Of a DNA stretch of 64,000 bases, positions 54,501 to 64,000 are shown in pieces; the first letter of the stretch is position 1; every line of letters starts with the position of its first letter. Location: contig NW_005201154.1 in NCBI RefSeq assembly GCF_000372725.1, positions 196,831 to 260,830 of the forward strand, written 5' to 3'. Source of the stretch: Emiliania huxleyi CCMP1516. Taxonomy: Eukaryota; Haptophyta; Isochrysidales; Noelaerhabdaceae. The translations under genes and the position numbers were made by a program. The notes below the pieces were generated by a model. The model was not told the origin of the DNA, made no database searches, and worked only from the letters and a program-made list of their open reading frames with translations.

Positions 54501-55546
54501 ATGAGTGTGGGACTGCCCAGCGGTATGCCTCGCACCCGATCGAAGAAGCGCGCTCCTGCGTCCTCTTCATCCGGCGGTGCGTCGGGCAGCCTCTGCGAAC
54601 GGTCGCCGGCTGCGCTACGGCTGATCTCCGAGTGCCTCGACAGCGACGACCTGCTGCTTCACGTGCTCGGCCTCCTGCCGCTGGCGGGCCTCGGCCGTGC
54701 GGCGTGCGTCTCGTCCCGCTGGGCGAGGCTCGCTGCGAGCAACTCGCTCTGGGCGTCTCTTGCGGAGCGAGTGTGGGAGGGCCGGCACGTCTCCGAGGCT
54801 TGCCGCGCGCAGCGGCGGCAGCACGGCAGGAGCGCACTCCGCCGCTCGCTCGCCGAGTCGGAGGCGCGGCACATTGACCCGTCGCTGCTGTGCGAGCTGA
54901 CGTGGCACTTTCGCTTCAAGCGCGCCGCTGGGGAGCACTGGACAGGGAGCGACCCGTACTGGCAGGGCGCCCGCGCGCGCACGCTCCGCTTTGAGCCCGA
55001 CGGCGCCGCGCCCGCTCAGAGGGGAGGGAGACGCGGGAGACACGCCCACGACATGTCCGCGGCATGCCCTGCAGGCGCTGTCCGCTGGGAGGAGGAGGCG
55101 TGGGACGGGCTGATGCGGTGGCGGCTGGAGGGCGGCTCGCTGCTGCGGGTGTCACACGCTCAGCTTGGCGCCTTCCCCGCCGAGCGGCTGGTGCGGCATC
55201 CGCCGAGCTGGGGGTGCGCTCCCAGACGCGGGGGATTCGGACGAGATCTAGCACGCTCGAGACTCCCTCGTCAGCATTCGTGTGCACGCGATGCTCCGAC
55301 CCCGCTGGTCCCGTGCTCACGCCCATGACACCACAACACAGGTACCTCTTCACCTCTCCGTGGGCAGTCTACGCTTCCTTCCCGCTCTCGCGCGCCGCCG
55401 ACGACGCCTCGCTGACCGACCGCGCCCTCGGCCGCAGCGTCGAGCCGTGGCAATGGGCGGAGGCGGCGCGGTACAACGAAGCGGCCGCCGGGGAGAGCAG
55501 CAGCGACGAGGAGGACGCGCCGCCGCCTTTCCCCGCCGGCGTGTGA
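54501..55546 (+). CDS. F-box protein
   Basis: Probable SCF ubiquitin-ligase receptor. Exons 54501-55002, 55075-55213, 55342-55546 give 846 nt and 281 residues. The F-box region is DSDDLLLHVLGLLPLAGLGR, AACVSSRWARLAASNSLWAS, LAERVW. Then comes TWHFRFKRAAGEHWTGSDPY with WQGARARTLRFEPDG-AVRW, and WGYLFTSPWAVYASFPLS, a layout common in small F-box-only proteins. The tail is acidic (SSSDEEDAPP). Intron 1 is GC-AG, 72 nt, with an acgacatgtccgcggcatg core and a diverged GGCGCCGCGCCCGCT / GGCGCTGTCCGCT pair. Intron 2 is GT-AG, 128 nt. Confidence 0.8.
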
Positions 55547-56373
55547 AGCCTGTGTGCGGAACTGTGCAGGGCGAGGCGAGACGGCAACTCAGGTCTGTTA
55601 TCTGTAATCTGATGAGAGTTCTCTCTGTGTGTAGCCGTAGAGTCTCGTATAGAGAAGTGTACTGTAACGACCGCCTCAGCGGCGTCGGCCCCCGCCACAC
55701 CGATTACCGTGAGACTAGTTGCAAAAAGTCTTTGGTGCAAAACCCGCCAGGAACTACCAAAATCGCTGTCACGGCCAGCTCGGCACTATCTACTCAAAAA
55801 AAGTGACGTAGAGCACCCACTTTTTAAGCGTTCGCCGCATACACAAGGTCCGCCTGCGTGCGGCGCCAGCTTCTCAGGGCCGTAGCGCGAAAAACGACGG
55901 AGGAGATGCATCCTAGCTGTCGCCGCCGAAGGCGACTCGACGCCGCTGAGATCGGAGATCAAGCTCTGACAGGTCACACGTCGCTCCTTTGACGCCGACG
56001 TGACTCACCCGTGCAGAGCGCATCAGGACACGGTCTCGACGCGCTCGGTACGACGCCTGCGACCCGTCTCGGGTCAGGTGGCACGACGCTCATCGCGCCT
56101 GCCAGCGCTGCCGTGCAGGTTGCCACGACAAGGTTGAGCACGCTTCTATACGCTCGCCCAGCCTTCCTTTCCATCCCATTAGGCAGCCTGGGAACGGTGG
56201 CGGTCAGAGGCAAAGCCTGCGAGGGGTGGTGGAACCACATGTCACGGCCACCGCCGGCTCGACGCGACGATAGCCTCCGGAGGCTGACTTTGAGGCACCA
56301 TCATCGGACGATGTCGACGAGTTGGGTCGCTCTCGCGGTATCCAGGTAGCCCCCCATACTAGTATCACCAGCC
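55547..56373. other. no gene seen
   Basis: Lower-GC spacer after the F-box gene. No repeat family or coding signal recognised. Confidence 0.4.
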
Positions 56374-56625
56374 ATGGCCTCAGGGAGCGCGGGCGAGGGC
56401 GCTGGGAGCAACACGGACAAAAAAACATCAAAAGTGGTCATTGTGACACCACCCGTATTTGCAACTAGTCGTGACCGCACACCCCCAGCAGAAGAGAGAG
56501 GGCCCAAAGCCAAAAACCGCAAACGACGCAGTGCTGGCCCCAGTGTGTACGGCTACGGGACGCGCAGCTACCCCCTTCTCGCCCGTCAGCTAGCTCAAAA
56601 ACCCCAACGGCCCAAGAAGTGTATG
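56374..56625 (+). CDS. weak hypothetical frame
   Basis: From ATG 56374: MASGSAGEGAGSNTDKKTSK, VVIVTPPVFATSRDRTPPAE, then SVYGYGTRSYPLLARQLAQ. Disordered, basic; runs into a repeat copy at about 56640. Could be a fragment of a nuclear or surface protein. Confidence 0.25.
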
Positions 56626-56631
56626 CTACAG

Positions 56632-56790
56632 CTACGGCTCCCGCGCCTCGATCTTCGTGGGCGGCGGAGGCGAGGCGGCGCGCTGCGCGGGCGGTGGGGT
56701 GGACATCGCGAGGAAAAGAATTTTACAACAAAACTCCCTCGCACAACACTGGGCACGGGACTGGCGCGCACTGGCAGGAAAAGAAACGCG
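56632..56790 (-). pseudogene. 5' fragment of the F-box/RCC1 gene family with its upstream module
   Basis: The minus strand reads a CCAGT-family module (ccagtgcgcgccagtcccg, tgcccagtgttgtgcgag), then ttgtaaaattcttttcctcg, then ATGTCCACC at 56706. It encodes MSTPPPAQRAASPPPPTKIE and stops at 56632. The words tcttttc(c/t)tcgcgatgtccacc match the start of the gene at 8252. Only the leader and about 24 codons are present. Confidence 0.5.
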
Positions 56791-56960
56791 ACCTTCTCGG
56801 CGACATCCCCCCCCCGGCTTACTGGGCATACCGAATCGCACTCACTCAAACACGATGCTCGGTCGGTTCCAATACTACTCGTACGGGGGCAAACCGTAAG
56901 CCCACACGTGCACCTCACCGTCAGCTCCACTCACCACATCCTCTGCGCACCTTGCTCAGA

Positions 56961-59644
56961 TCAGTCCGAGAAGCACCAGAAGTTGCGCTTGTTGTCGCCC
57001 TTGGCGAGGAAGATTGCGAGGGTGTACCCCAAGAACAGCGCCGGGAAGACGAAGAAGGCCGAGATGCGGTCGGTCTCGTACGCGAGGAAGCGCGCCTTCC
57101 TGTCAAAGGTGTACGAGAACCAAATGTTGAGCCGCTTGCGCGCGCCGCAGATCGGCTTGCAGCTGCACCAATACCCGCCCCGCCGCCGCTGGCGCTTGAC
57201 GGAGCGACGGAGCTTGCGCGACTGCTCTGCCACCTGCTCCTCCGGCGCGTGAAGCACGACCTTCAGCTTCTCCACCGACGACGACGCGCCAGTGCTTGCC
57301 CGAGTGCTTGCCCGACGCTGAGCAGGCGCCGCCACGCTCATCCGCCACAGCTTGCCGAGTGTCTTGCGTAGCATCGCGCGCGCGGCGCGCTGGATCGTGC
57401 GCGCCGCGGCTTGCGCCTTCTCTGAGTTGGAATGCTTCTTGCATTCTCTCGCGATCTCCTCGCGCTTCATCACGCGCCTGTACGCTTCGGCGACAAGGAT
57501 GGACTCAGCGGCGATGAGGCAGAGCAACACGGTGTTGCAGATAGTGAAGATGCTCAGGTCGGTCAGGTAGCCCTATGTGAGAACGGTACGGCACATTAGG
57601 AGGCACGTGGGCCGACTTGTCAGCAACACTGCTGTGGGACGCCGTCTCAGGAAGGTTCTCGACGAGCAGCCACGATCTGAAACACGTTGATGGCCAGCAC
57701 TAGGGTCAGCGCGATGCTGAGGCGCGTCTCGGTGCACTCTGGCGAAATTAAGAACGTGATCCATGCCAAAAGTACTAGGATCGACTCGAGCATCAAGTAG
57801 TTGCCCACGTAATAGCTGCACTCGCGCTGCACCTCGAGGGTGACCGTCGTCTCGTACACGCGCGTCAGGTTCGCAGGCCCGCCGCCCAGCTGCTTCGCTT
57901 GCGTCACCTGCCACTTGAGCGCGGGGTCGACGAAGCCGTCGGCCAGCTCCTTGGCTGCGATACTCTCGTCAGAGGCGGCGGCTTGGTACTGCACGGCGAG
58001 GTCCGGCTGCGAGAGAACCATGCGGTCGCTGGAGGTTGCGCTGGCGACCCGCCAGACTTCAGGGGGGGTTCACAGGGGGGAGGTCACAGATCAGCAGCCC
58101 CGGCATGTGCGTGTGAGGCCGGAAGGGAAAAGCGCGCACCGGGGTGGAGTTTGCCCTTGGTCATGTCGTTCGCGGTCGAGTAGAAGCGCACCGCGTCCGC
58201 CGTTGCGCTGGACGTCGCGCGAATCGTGATGTTGAGCAATTGCTTGTCGTATGGGTAGCGGCGGTAGTCCATGATGGTGAGGAAACGCGCGCGTATGCGC
58301 ATCGCCGTCTGTCCGTACGACCGCTGCAGCCCCTCCGTCTGCTCCGAAGTGCCAGCGGCTGTGCTGTCCTGGCCGACGTGAAACGTAGTACCTATTCGCA
58401 GCGAGTCGTGTGTGGAGAGACGCGCAAACTACGCTCGACCCTCCGGCGGGGCGCGGTTGGTTCCGAAGTCCTCGACGACTTGCGGCTCCTCGTCGCCGAG
58501 CAAGGCCGTTGGGAGGGTCCACGCCTCGTTCATCGCCGGCCGCCAGAACAGGGTGCAGGGGTCCTGAAAATCGGGCTCGGCGTCGGTCTCGGTCGCTGTA
58601 CAGCTCTCCGAGATGCGACTGTCTTGCCAGCTGAAGGAGATGTAGAACTCAACCTCAAAGTACGTCGGTGCCACGACGTCGAGCAGCCGCTCGACCGAGA
58701 TCAGGGTCGCCACTCTCGCCGGGGCACCCTCCGGACACGGGTTGCTCTCCGGCGTTATCTGAGAGCAGGGTGGGCCGCGGAACGATACGTCGATCCAATC
58801 CGTGATCCACTTGTGGTGCGCCACGGCGATTCCGTAGAGCGTGATCCCGAGCTCCACGTACTCCACGGGCGCCATCGGTCCCCAAGATGCACCTAAATTA
58901 ATGCTTACTGGTCACTGCAAGGAAGTGAGGGAAATGCTAAGGCCGACATCGCTCGCGTCGCGGCCGTCTCGCTGCTCTTTCACTCGCTCGCGGAGCAGCG
59001 GGCTCACGCGACGCACCGGTGATGCGGTTGGCATAAAAGTTGAGGTGCACGTACTTCGGAAACGTGAGCCGCATGTAGGGGGCGACGAAGAAGTTCAGCG
59101 TGGCCACGTCCTTCGCGGACCACTCCCAAGCCGGTCGAGTGCGGCTGCAGTAGTGGCGCCAAGCCTGGTTCTCGCTGAACCATTCGGAGCCATAAACATC
59201 CGCCGAGACCTTCATCCCGGCGGCGACCGACTGGCAGGTGCTTATTGGCCGTTCGTACATGAGGTCCTTTGCGACCTCGAAACAAGCCGGCTCGTTGAGC
59301 GGCACAGCGCCGTCGGGAAGCTGACCGGGCCAAAGGTGAGGCGATGTCTCCGTGCCGCAATAGTAGCTGGCGACCAACGAGGAGATGGACCACCATTCGC
59401 CTGCTTCGGCAACAGAGACCCACTCTGGGTTCGCGGCAAGTGCGGGTGAAAAGATCGCGTCACGGCAAGCTGAGCTTGAGATATATACGTCGTCGAGGTA
59501 CTCCCATGGCTCGGTGACACAGGCACAGGGTAGCCCCGTCGCATTGACGAGCGGGTCGGTTTGCCACAAAGGGAATTCGCTGCAGTTGGTCACCGTTGGC
59601 GTGAGCAAGGTAGAGAAAACGGCGGCGGCCGTCAACATGAGCAT
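56961..59644 (-). CDS. pentameric ligand-gated ion channel subunit (Cys-loop-type superfamily)
   Basis: Exons (minus): 59644-59017, 58892-58440, 58391-58140, 58056-57674, 57572-56961. They sum to 2328 nt, 775 residues, one intact frame; all four introns are GT-AG. Signal peptide MLMLTAAAVFSTLLTPTVTN; long extracellular domain including VNATGLPCACVTEPWEYLDD, ITGASWGPMAPVEYVELGIT, FEVEFYISFSWQD (ligand-domain strand) and MDYRRYPYDKQLLNITIRAT (matches the F-P-x-D signature). Helices: M1 YYVGNYLMLESILVLLAWIT, M2 RLSIALTLVLAINVFQI, M3 IFTICNTVLLCLIAAESILV, M4 ISAFFVFPALFLGYTLAIFL. The M3-M4 loop carries ARTIQRAARAMLRKTLGKLW, an IQ-like calmodulin-binding helix. The canonical Cys-loop disulfide is not obvious, as in many microbial members. 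Confidence 0.88.
58942..58998 (+). pseudogene. 57-bp fragment of the F-box/RCC1 gene inside a channel intron
   Basis: gccgacatcgctcgcgtcgc, ggccgtctcgctgctctttc, actcgctcgcggagcag matches 8397-8453 (F-box segment ADIARAAAVSLLFHASLAEQ) with few changes. It lies antisense in intron 1 (58893-59016) of the ion-channel gene. Confidence 0.7.
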
Positions 59645-59865
59645 GTTTGCGTCGACTGGCGGCCGGCCCAAGGTTGAGACGCTCTTGCTCGGCGAGCGAC
59701 CAACGCAAAAGCGGCGCGGCCTCAAAAAAGAATTGTTACGCCCCCGGGGCGAAGGCTCTCTTGCCCGCAACCCGATGCCAATCATCCGGCCCGCTGGGTG
59801 CGCTTCTTAGCTCCCCGGCCCTGGATGTGCGGTTGATGACTGCACTCCAAGTGCTCCAAGTTACG

Positions 59866-59970
59866 CGAAGCCTCTCTCACAGCACACTGGCACGACAAGG
59901 GCGCGGACTGGCGCGGACTGGCACACACACCGGCTCACCACCGGAGCCGCCTAAGCGACTCCGTTATTAA
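59866..59970 (-). promoter_or_regulatory. CCAGT-family 5' module, sense to the ion-channel gene
   Basis: Minus strand: ggagtcgcttaggcggctcc, ggtggtgagccggtgtgtgt, gccagtccgcgccagtccgc, gcccttgtcgtgccagtgtg, ctgtgagagaggc. It starts about 220 bases above the channel ATG at 59644. It shares the left block with 26360 and the right block with 53455. Confidence 0.6.
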
Positions 59971-60038
59971 AAAAGAATTACGAAACTCGAGCTGAGCTGC
60001 GAGTGCTAGTCCGAAGTCGTTGCGATCTGGCTGGGTCC

Positions 60039-61388
60039 TCAGCCGACGCGCGTCGCGACGAGCAGGTCGCCGCGCACGTCTCGCTGCACGCGTAACTCGT
60101 CGTCGAGGTAGAGCAGCTCGCCCCAGCCGCGGCCCACCGGCGGCAGCGGCAGCTCGAGGGAGCGCCACCGCACCGCGCACGAGTCAAAGGAGAAGGAGAA
60201 CCGCTCGCCGCGTTCGGCGTCGGGGGAGATGGTCGAGCCGACGCGCAGGAAACCGCCCTCCTCGAACTCGATGACGTTCGTGAGCGTGCCTCCGGGCAAA
60301 AGGAGGGGGCTGCGAATCAGTCCAAGAGAGGGCTGCGCGGGCGACTGGGCGTCGTCAGCGCGCCTCTGGGCACGTCGATCGTCTGGTACGTGCGCCGCCA
60401 GGGCAGGCCGAGGAGGCCCTTGTCGACGGCAAAGTTGAGCTCGCTCTCCGTCGTCCAGACGCACCTAGCACTTGGCAGTTGGTACTCAATCACTAACCAT
60501 TGGTTGGGTTCCCCCCGGCACTCCGTCGTCCACAGACGCACCCCCACAGAGGCGAGCAGACTGCACTCTCCTACTACGGACGCACTCCCTCCCACGACCC
60601 CGAGAAGAGGCGAGTCCACCACACTACGCATGCGAACGCACTCCCACGTCCCCGAGAACAAGGGCGAGCGAGCAGGCTCCGGCGTCGGGTTGAGCGCAGA
60701 CAGCTCCGCGAGCGCCGCGTCGAAGCGCTGCTGCTGCGCCGCGTCGAACGGGAGCACGCCCCCTCGCGAGCTCGCCGCCAGCGAGCGGATCTCCGCCTTG
60801 AGCGATCCGCGGGCGGCCGCGCCCCGGCCGCTGGGCAGCGTGAGCCCGCCGAGGAGCCGCTGCGTGTACGGCGTTAGCAGGAGGGTGCTGCCTATGGACG
60901 CAGCTCTCCTTCTCGATGCGCCGCTCACCAAGAGCGTGACGCTGGCAAGGAGGGTGGCTGCCGAGCCGCACGGGGAAGAGCGTCTTCAGCAGCACGACGT
61001 ATGAGAGCAGCAGCCCCAGCAGGCGCGCCTTGCCCTCGACATCATCGCCGCGCAGCAGCAGCAGCGGTTGCAGCCACTCGCCGGTGCTCGCGTGCCACGC
61101 CACGTACCCGACGGGCAGCGCGACGGCGAAGAAGGTGAGCTCGACGGCGGTGTACGAGATGGCGCCCGCAACGCCCGCATCCTTGACGAGCTGGAGCACG
61201 CTCGAAGGCTCGTCGCGCGCCTGCGCCACGAAGCTCTGAAAGTCGCGCCGCCGCGCCAGCTCCATCAGCGAGGCGTCCGCCTCTCCCATGCTCACAGCCG
61301 GCGTGGCACGGAGACTGAGAGCTGGAGCGCGGACGCCAATGCCTCCGCGAATGGCGGTGGCGGCGACGGCGAAAAAAAAGGCCGGCAT
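60039..61388 (-). CDS. plastid lipid-associated protein/fibrillin with N-terminal membrane domain
   Basis: Exons (minus): 61388-60962, 60891-60642, 60464-60364, 60289-60039, giving 1029 nt and 342 residues. The C-terminal half is a PAP/fibrillin domain: FSGTWEC-VWTTESELNFAV, DKGLLGLPWRRTYQTIDVP, GTLTNVIEFEEGGFLRVGST, LELPLPPVGRGWGELLYLDD, ELRVQRDVRGDLLVATRV. These are lipocalin-like plastoglobule or thylakoid proteins. The N-terminal half has a leader (MPAFFFAVAATAIRGGIGVR) and then VLQLVKDAGVAGAISYTAVE, LTFFAVALPVGYVAWHASTG and LGLLLSYVVLLKTLFPVRLG. This resembles the two-helix DUF1279/FAM210-like domain; I am less sure of that. Introns 1 and 3 are GC-AG and intron 2 is GT-AG, all starting with a copy of the next exon. 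Confidence 0.85.
60464..60642 (-). repeat. fibrillin intron 2 made of serial duplications
   Basis: Within 60465-60641, ccgtcgtcca(ca)gacgcacc occurs twice, and gacgcactccc...cgagaa(c/g)a...gggcgag occurs twice. Each is a shifted copy of exon sequence at the intron edges, so this intron grew by at least two duplications. Confidence 0.55.
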
Positions 61389-61504
61389 ATTGTGGCGCGA
61401 GAGCTCTGTCACAACCGACGCGCTCGCTCTGTTGGGGCCTCGCGTGGCTGGCGGTGGCCTCTGCTTCGCGAGAGACTTCCACGAAGACAGCGGTTCTCTC
61501 GAGG

Positions 61505-61640
61505 GTTCTCGAGGTGGATAGGAATCCTATGCTTTGGCCGCGTTGGGTAGCGAGGATTGGTGTAACCCGAGCCACGGAGGCGTGTTTTCTGGCGGCCGAC
61601 CGTCAGTGCACGGAGTTGCCCCTTCTCCGACTGCCCCGGC
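61505..61640 (-). promoter_or_regulatory. 130-bp shared 5' module, sense to the fibrillin gene
   Basis: The minus strand reads ggggcagtcggagaaggggc, aactccgtgcactgacggtc, acacgcctccgtggctcggg and ttacaccaatcctcgctacc, as at 26618-26752. It has an insertion of ataggattcct before ccacctcgagaaccctcgag. It ends 117 bases above the ATG at 61388. Confidence 0.65.
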
Positions 61641-61693
61641 TGGTCCCCGAGGTCGTCGGGAGTGACCCCTGCGTCCCCCTAGAAATCGTAGCC

Positions 61694-61750
61694 ACAATCA
61701 GCAGCAGCGGAGCAGCAGCAGCTGCTGCTGCTGCTGCTGCTTGAAGCAGC
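61694..61750. repeat. (CAG)n/(CTG)n palindromic repeat
   Basis: cagcagcggagcagcagcag followed by ctgctgctgctgctgctgct and ttgaagcagcagc, able to fold into a hairpin. Confidence 0.9.
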
Positions 61751-62387
61751 AGCCTGCCGCAGATTGCTGCCGTTGTCAGCGCCGCGATCCGCCGCCGCGC
61801 CGCCGCCGCCCGCGCCGCCTGCGCTCGCCGCCGCCTCGCAGACGCCACCTCTCGCGCTCGAAGAGCCGCGCAGCGGGCCGCGAGGTGAGGTCAAAGTGTG
61901 CAGCAGAATGTCGAGGGCATGAAACACCAGATTTTGAACTTGCCCGAGACGGCCCGGGAATGGTCCCGAGCCGTAGCCCCGGTGTCGGCGCATCGCCTCT
62001 CGGCCGCGATGGGCCGGCTCCGCCGCTCAGTCGAGCAGCAGGAGCTCTGGGGCAGGTTTGTCGACTAAGTGGTCGAGCAAAAATCGGCGAGGAAGCGGCA
62101 CCGGCGGCACGCCGGGACGAATCCGGACCGCTCACATTGTTCGGCACCGCGGCGGCGAGCCGCCGCGAGCCCACACACAGGAGAGCTGGGCGCCGCGGCA
62201 CTAAAACGCGCCGCCAGCGGTGCAGCAGCCGACAAGCAGCCGACGATGGCAGTTGCAACGGCGCGAATCATCTAAGACAGCGGAAAGATAAGACATTCAT
62301 CTGAGGCGCCGGGATTGGGAGGAGGACCCGCTCGGGTTCGACACCAACCCGATGCTGCTCCGCGCCATGTGCATGGCGTTCGAGTGA
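61741..62387 (+). CDS. hypothetical protein, three exons
   Basis: Exon 2 (61904-62055) reads QNVEGMKHQILNLPETAREW, SRAVAPVSAHRLSAAMGRLR, RSVEQQELWGR. It joins by a GT-AG intron (62056-62305) to RRDWEEDPLGFDTNPMLLRA, MCMAFE, stop. The join restores one frame and uses consensus sites (GGCAG|GTTTGT, CTGAG|GCGCC). Exon 1 (up to about 61884) is less sure; it is Arg/Pro-rich after a CAG/CTG palindrome at 61695-61740. Family unknown. Confidence 0.45.
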
Positions 62388-62462
62388 ACGCCCTGCAGCC
62401 GGTGCCTTTTGGTGTACGAACTCCCGCAAGTGACTTTAGTCCCAACCACAATTACAGAACAC
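62388..62462. other. spacer
   Basis: Short 3' flank between the plus-strand gene and a weak minus-strand frame. Confidence 0.3.
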
Positions 62463-62807
62463 TCAACCGGGCTCGTGGAGCAGAGCCACACGCCACGCAG
62501 CACCTAAGACGCCCTGAGCACACATGCAAGCGCCCATGATCATATCCGTGCACTCGCCTGACAGTAGTTTGCGGAAGACCGCCGCCAGGCATGTCGTCGC
62601 ACCGGCGCTGCCGGTGGGCGAAGGCAGCCACCGCGGGTCCAGCAGCGCGATCTGGTGTGCATCCGCGCTCCCAGAGCATGCCGGTGGATGGCCTTGACCA
62701 GGCCTGAGCAGCTCGGGAGTGGAGGCAGCCTCTGTCTGGACGAGCAGCGCTGGATCGCCAAACCAGATGAAGAGCGCCGAGCGGCGGCGCCGACTCCGTG
62801 AGGCCAC
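62463..62807 (-). CDS. weak hypothetical frame or gene fragment
   Basis: 114 codons from MASRSRRRRSALFIWFGDPA; protein-like passages ADAHQIALLDPRWLPSPTGS and CTDMIMGACMCAQGVLGAAW. It gains some support from a sense-oriented CCAGT-family module upstream (63066-63110). No family. Confidence 0.3.
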   Translation of the reverse strand: MASRSRRRRSALFIWFGDPALLVQTEAASTPELLRPGQGHPPACSGSADAHQIALLDPRWLPSPTGSAGATTCLAAVFRKLLSGECTDMIMGACMCAQGVLGAAWRVALLHEPG

Positions 62808-63065
62808 TCCAACTCACACATCTCAAGCTGTATCTCGAGAACGCGATCGAGTTAGAAGCTCATCGACACGACACCTTCAACGGTTGACGGAGCCCGTCAC
62901 TCCAGTGGCCGAGCGCGAGGAGCGACGGAGCGATTGTTGCGGTCCCCTTTTCATGGCGGTACTAAAGTCAGGACCGGGAGGGTCGTACCCCGTGTGTACC
63001 GCGTCGTGTGCGGCAGCCCCCGAGTTCAACATTTTGTAAATGAATCTGAGAAAACCTGCCTTGCC
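62808..63065. other. upstream region with no gene
   Basis: Between the weak frame and the FSH1 gene; no coding signal. Confidence 0.3.
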
Positions 63066-64000
63066 TCACAGCAAACTGGCACGACACGGGTGTGGACTGG
63101 CGCCTGCCTCCCCCGCCGAGGCTGCCCCAACTTCGCCACCCCCGAGCGCGGCGCGGCCGCAGAGCGCAGCGCGACAAAAGGTAGAGATCGCGGCGAGGTC
63201 CTCCTCCTCTCGCGGCATCGCGTGCGCACCTACGGCGTGAGGAGAAGGGAGTGGATCGCTGCGTCTCCGCCCGCGCTGTGGCGTATACTGGGAGCTCGAC
63301 CGTTCGGCACGACGTGCACGCGCGAAGTGGCGAAGAGCGCGGCGAGGCGCGCGGCCTACATGGCGCTCGACACGGCGCAGTCTCGGCAATGTCCCTGCAG
63401 GTCCGCCTCCGCGTGGTTCGCGAGGTAGGACCTGGCCTCCGGCGTCGACGGGGTCGGCCGAGCCGCACACGACGAGCGTGGGTGTGCGGAGGGAGGAGGG
63501 AGCGAGGTCGCGCCACCAGCGGAGCGGCGGGTTGGAAGGCAGCGGCGTGAGGAACCCGTTGAAGAAGATTGCGACCCTTGGCGGCGCCTTCACGTACCAT
63601 GAGACATGGTGATGAGGTGTGAGCGCGGCGGTTAGCTGCTGGGCGGGGAGTGGAGCACGCCTCGCCGCGCTCCTCCAGCCGTGCGCAGAGCAGTGCGGCC
63701 ATCAGCGCGCCTCGACAAAACGGGTGCGATGTCAGGACAGTAGTTGGAGGGCGAGACAGCCAGCGCACGCCTTGACTGAAGCCGAGGACGCCGTCGAAGC
63801 CTCCACTGCGCCAATCATCTGCCAGTCGGTCTAGCGCTGAGTCGACGCTCACGTACTCCACGTGCTCGTGTGCGCGCCAGGCCGGCTGCTGAGTGCGGTC
63901 CGTGAGCGGATACGGCGGCTCAAAGAGGAACCAAGCGCGCTGTTTTCCGTGCCGTGCACCCGCAACGGTGAAGTCGCCCGTCCGATGGCCACAGAGCTCT
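63066..64000 (-). CDS. FSH1-family serine hydrolase, 5' end outside the window
   Basis: Alpha/beta hydrolase of the FSH1/OVCA2 family. Exon A (64000-63771) has RAWFLFEPPYPLTDRTQQPA, DSALDRLADDWRSG and the nucleophile FDGVLGFSQG. Exon B (63710-63661) reads ALMAALLCARLEERGE. Exon C from 63587 reads APPRVAIFFNGFLTPLPSNP and LRTPTLVVCGSADPVD (acid Asp). A last segment near 63200 reads HAMPREEEDLAAISTFCR, holding the catalytic His. All three catalytic residues are visible. Introns A-B (63770-63711) and B-C (63660-63588) are GC-AG with diverged duplicates (CAAGGCGTGCGCTGGC / GAGGCGCGCTGATGGC). The frame between 63430 and 63250 is not fully resolved and may contain two more introns. Confidence 0.8.

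Overview
The window is nuclear DNA of a eukaryotic alga. It is GC-rich and full of microsatellites and long homopolymer runs. Coding exons are interrupted by many short introns (the ones placed exactly are mostly 48-75 nt) whose donors are more often GC than GT. A methionine sulfoxide reductase carries a signal peptide ending before an FG, then a twin-Arg lumen signal, which fits a plastid of secondary red origin. Together this points to a haptophyte of the Emiliania/Gephyrocapsa type, with a pelagophyte as the alternative. This is inference; no marker gene in the window settles it. The sequence has one 480-base assembly gap (28564-29043) inside a gene.

Layout. 1-2515 (-): unrecognised membrane protein, 3' end outside the window. 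3730-5825 (-): class I/II aminotransferase. 5830-8120: repeats only. 8252-9717 (+): F-box-like protein with RCC1 repeats. 10216-12533 (+): GT32-type sugar transferase. 13253-14035 (+): coiled coil. 14466-14784 (-): repeat protein. 15621-19253 (-): chaperonin CCT2, resolved here into 15 exons that sum to a complete 531-residue frame. 20578-22614: two unknown genes. 23650-24084 (-): sulfatase fragment. 26827-29163 (+): hydroxylysine-kinase-like protein. 29798-30766 (-) and 38248-42921 (+): two unrelated-looking proteins sharing one Cys module. 31494-32720 (+): C-terminal half of an S46 peptidase. 35066-35813 (+): glycolipid transfer protein. 36904-37926 (+): short-chain dehydrogenase. 44976-46118 (+): nucleotide-sugar transferase. 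46838-47452 (-): plastid MsrB. 47748-50762 (+): ubiquitin protease. 52502-53320 (-): unknown. 53930-54414 (+): unknown. 54501-55546 (+): F-box protein. 56961-59644 (-): pentameric ligand-gated ion channel, resolved into 5 exons. 60039-61388 (-): plastid fibrillin with an N-terminal membrane domain. 61741-62387 (+): unknown. 63066-64000 (-): FSH1-family serine hydrolase, 5' end outside.

The genes do not form a pathway; this is ordinary mixed gene content. The unusual biology is in the introns and the gene starts. Most introns whose edges can be placed begin with a copy of the exon sequence that follows them, so both splice sites lie at the same AG|GY word. Between the copies sit short cores from a few recurring families (ggagatat, acatgtcc, ccttcc, cgagat, ttcacag hairpin, AT-rich). 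One AT-rich core occurs twice in CCT2 in opposite orientations. In CCT2, the aminotransferase and the large gene at 38-43 kb, several such events are stacked in one intron. This looks like a very active, introner-like system of intron creation by duplicating insertion.

Separately, three families of short dispersed repeats sit just upstream of gene starts, in nearly every clear case in the sense orientation. That suggests shared promoter or 5'-leader modules that have spread through the genome.
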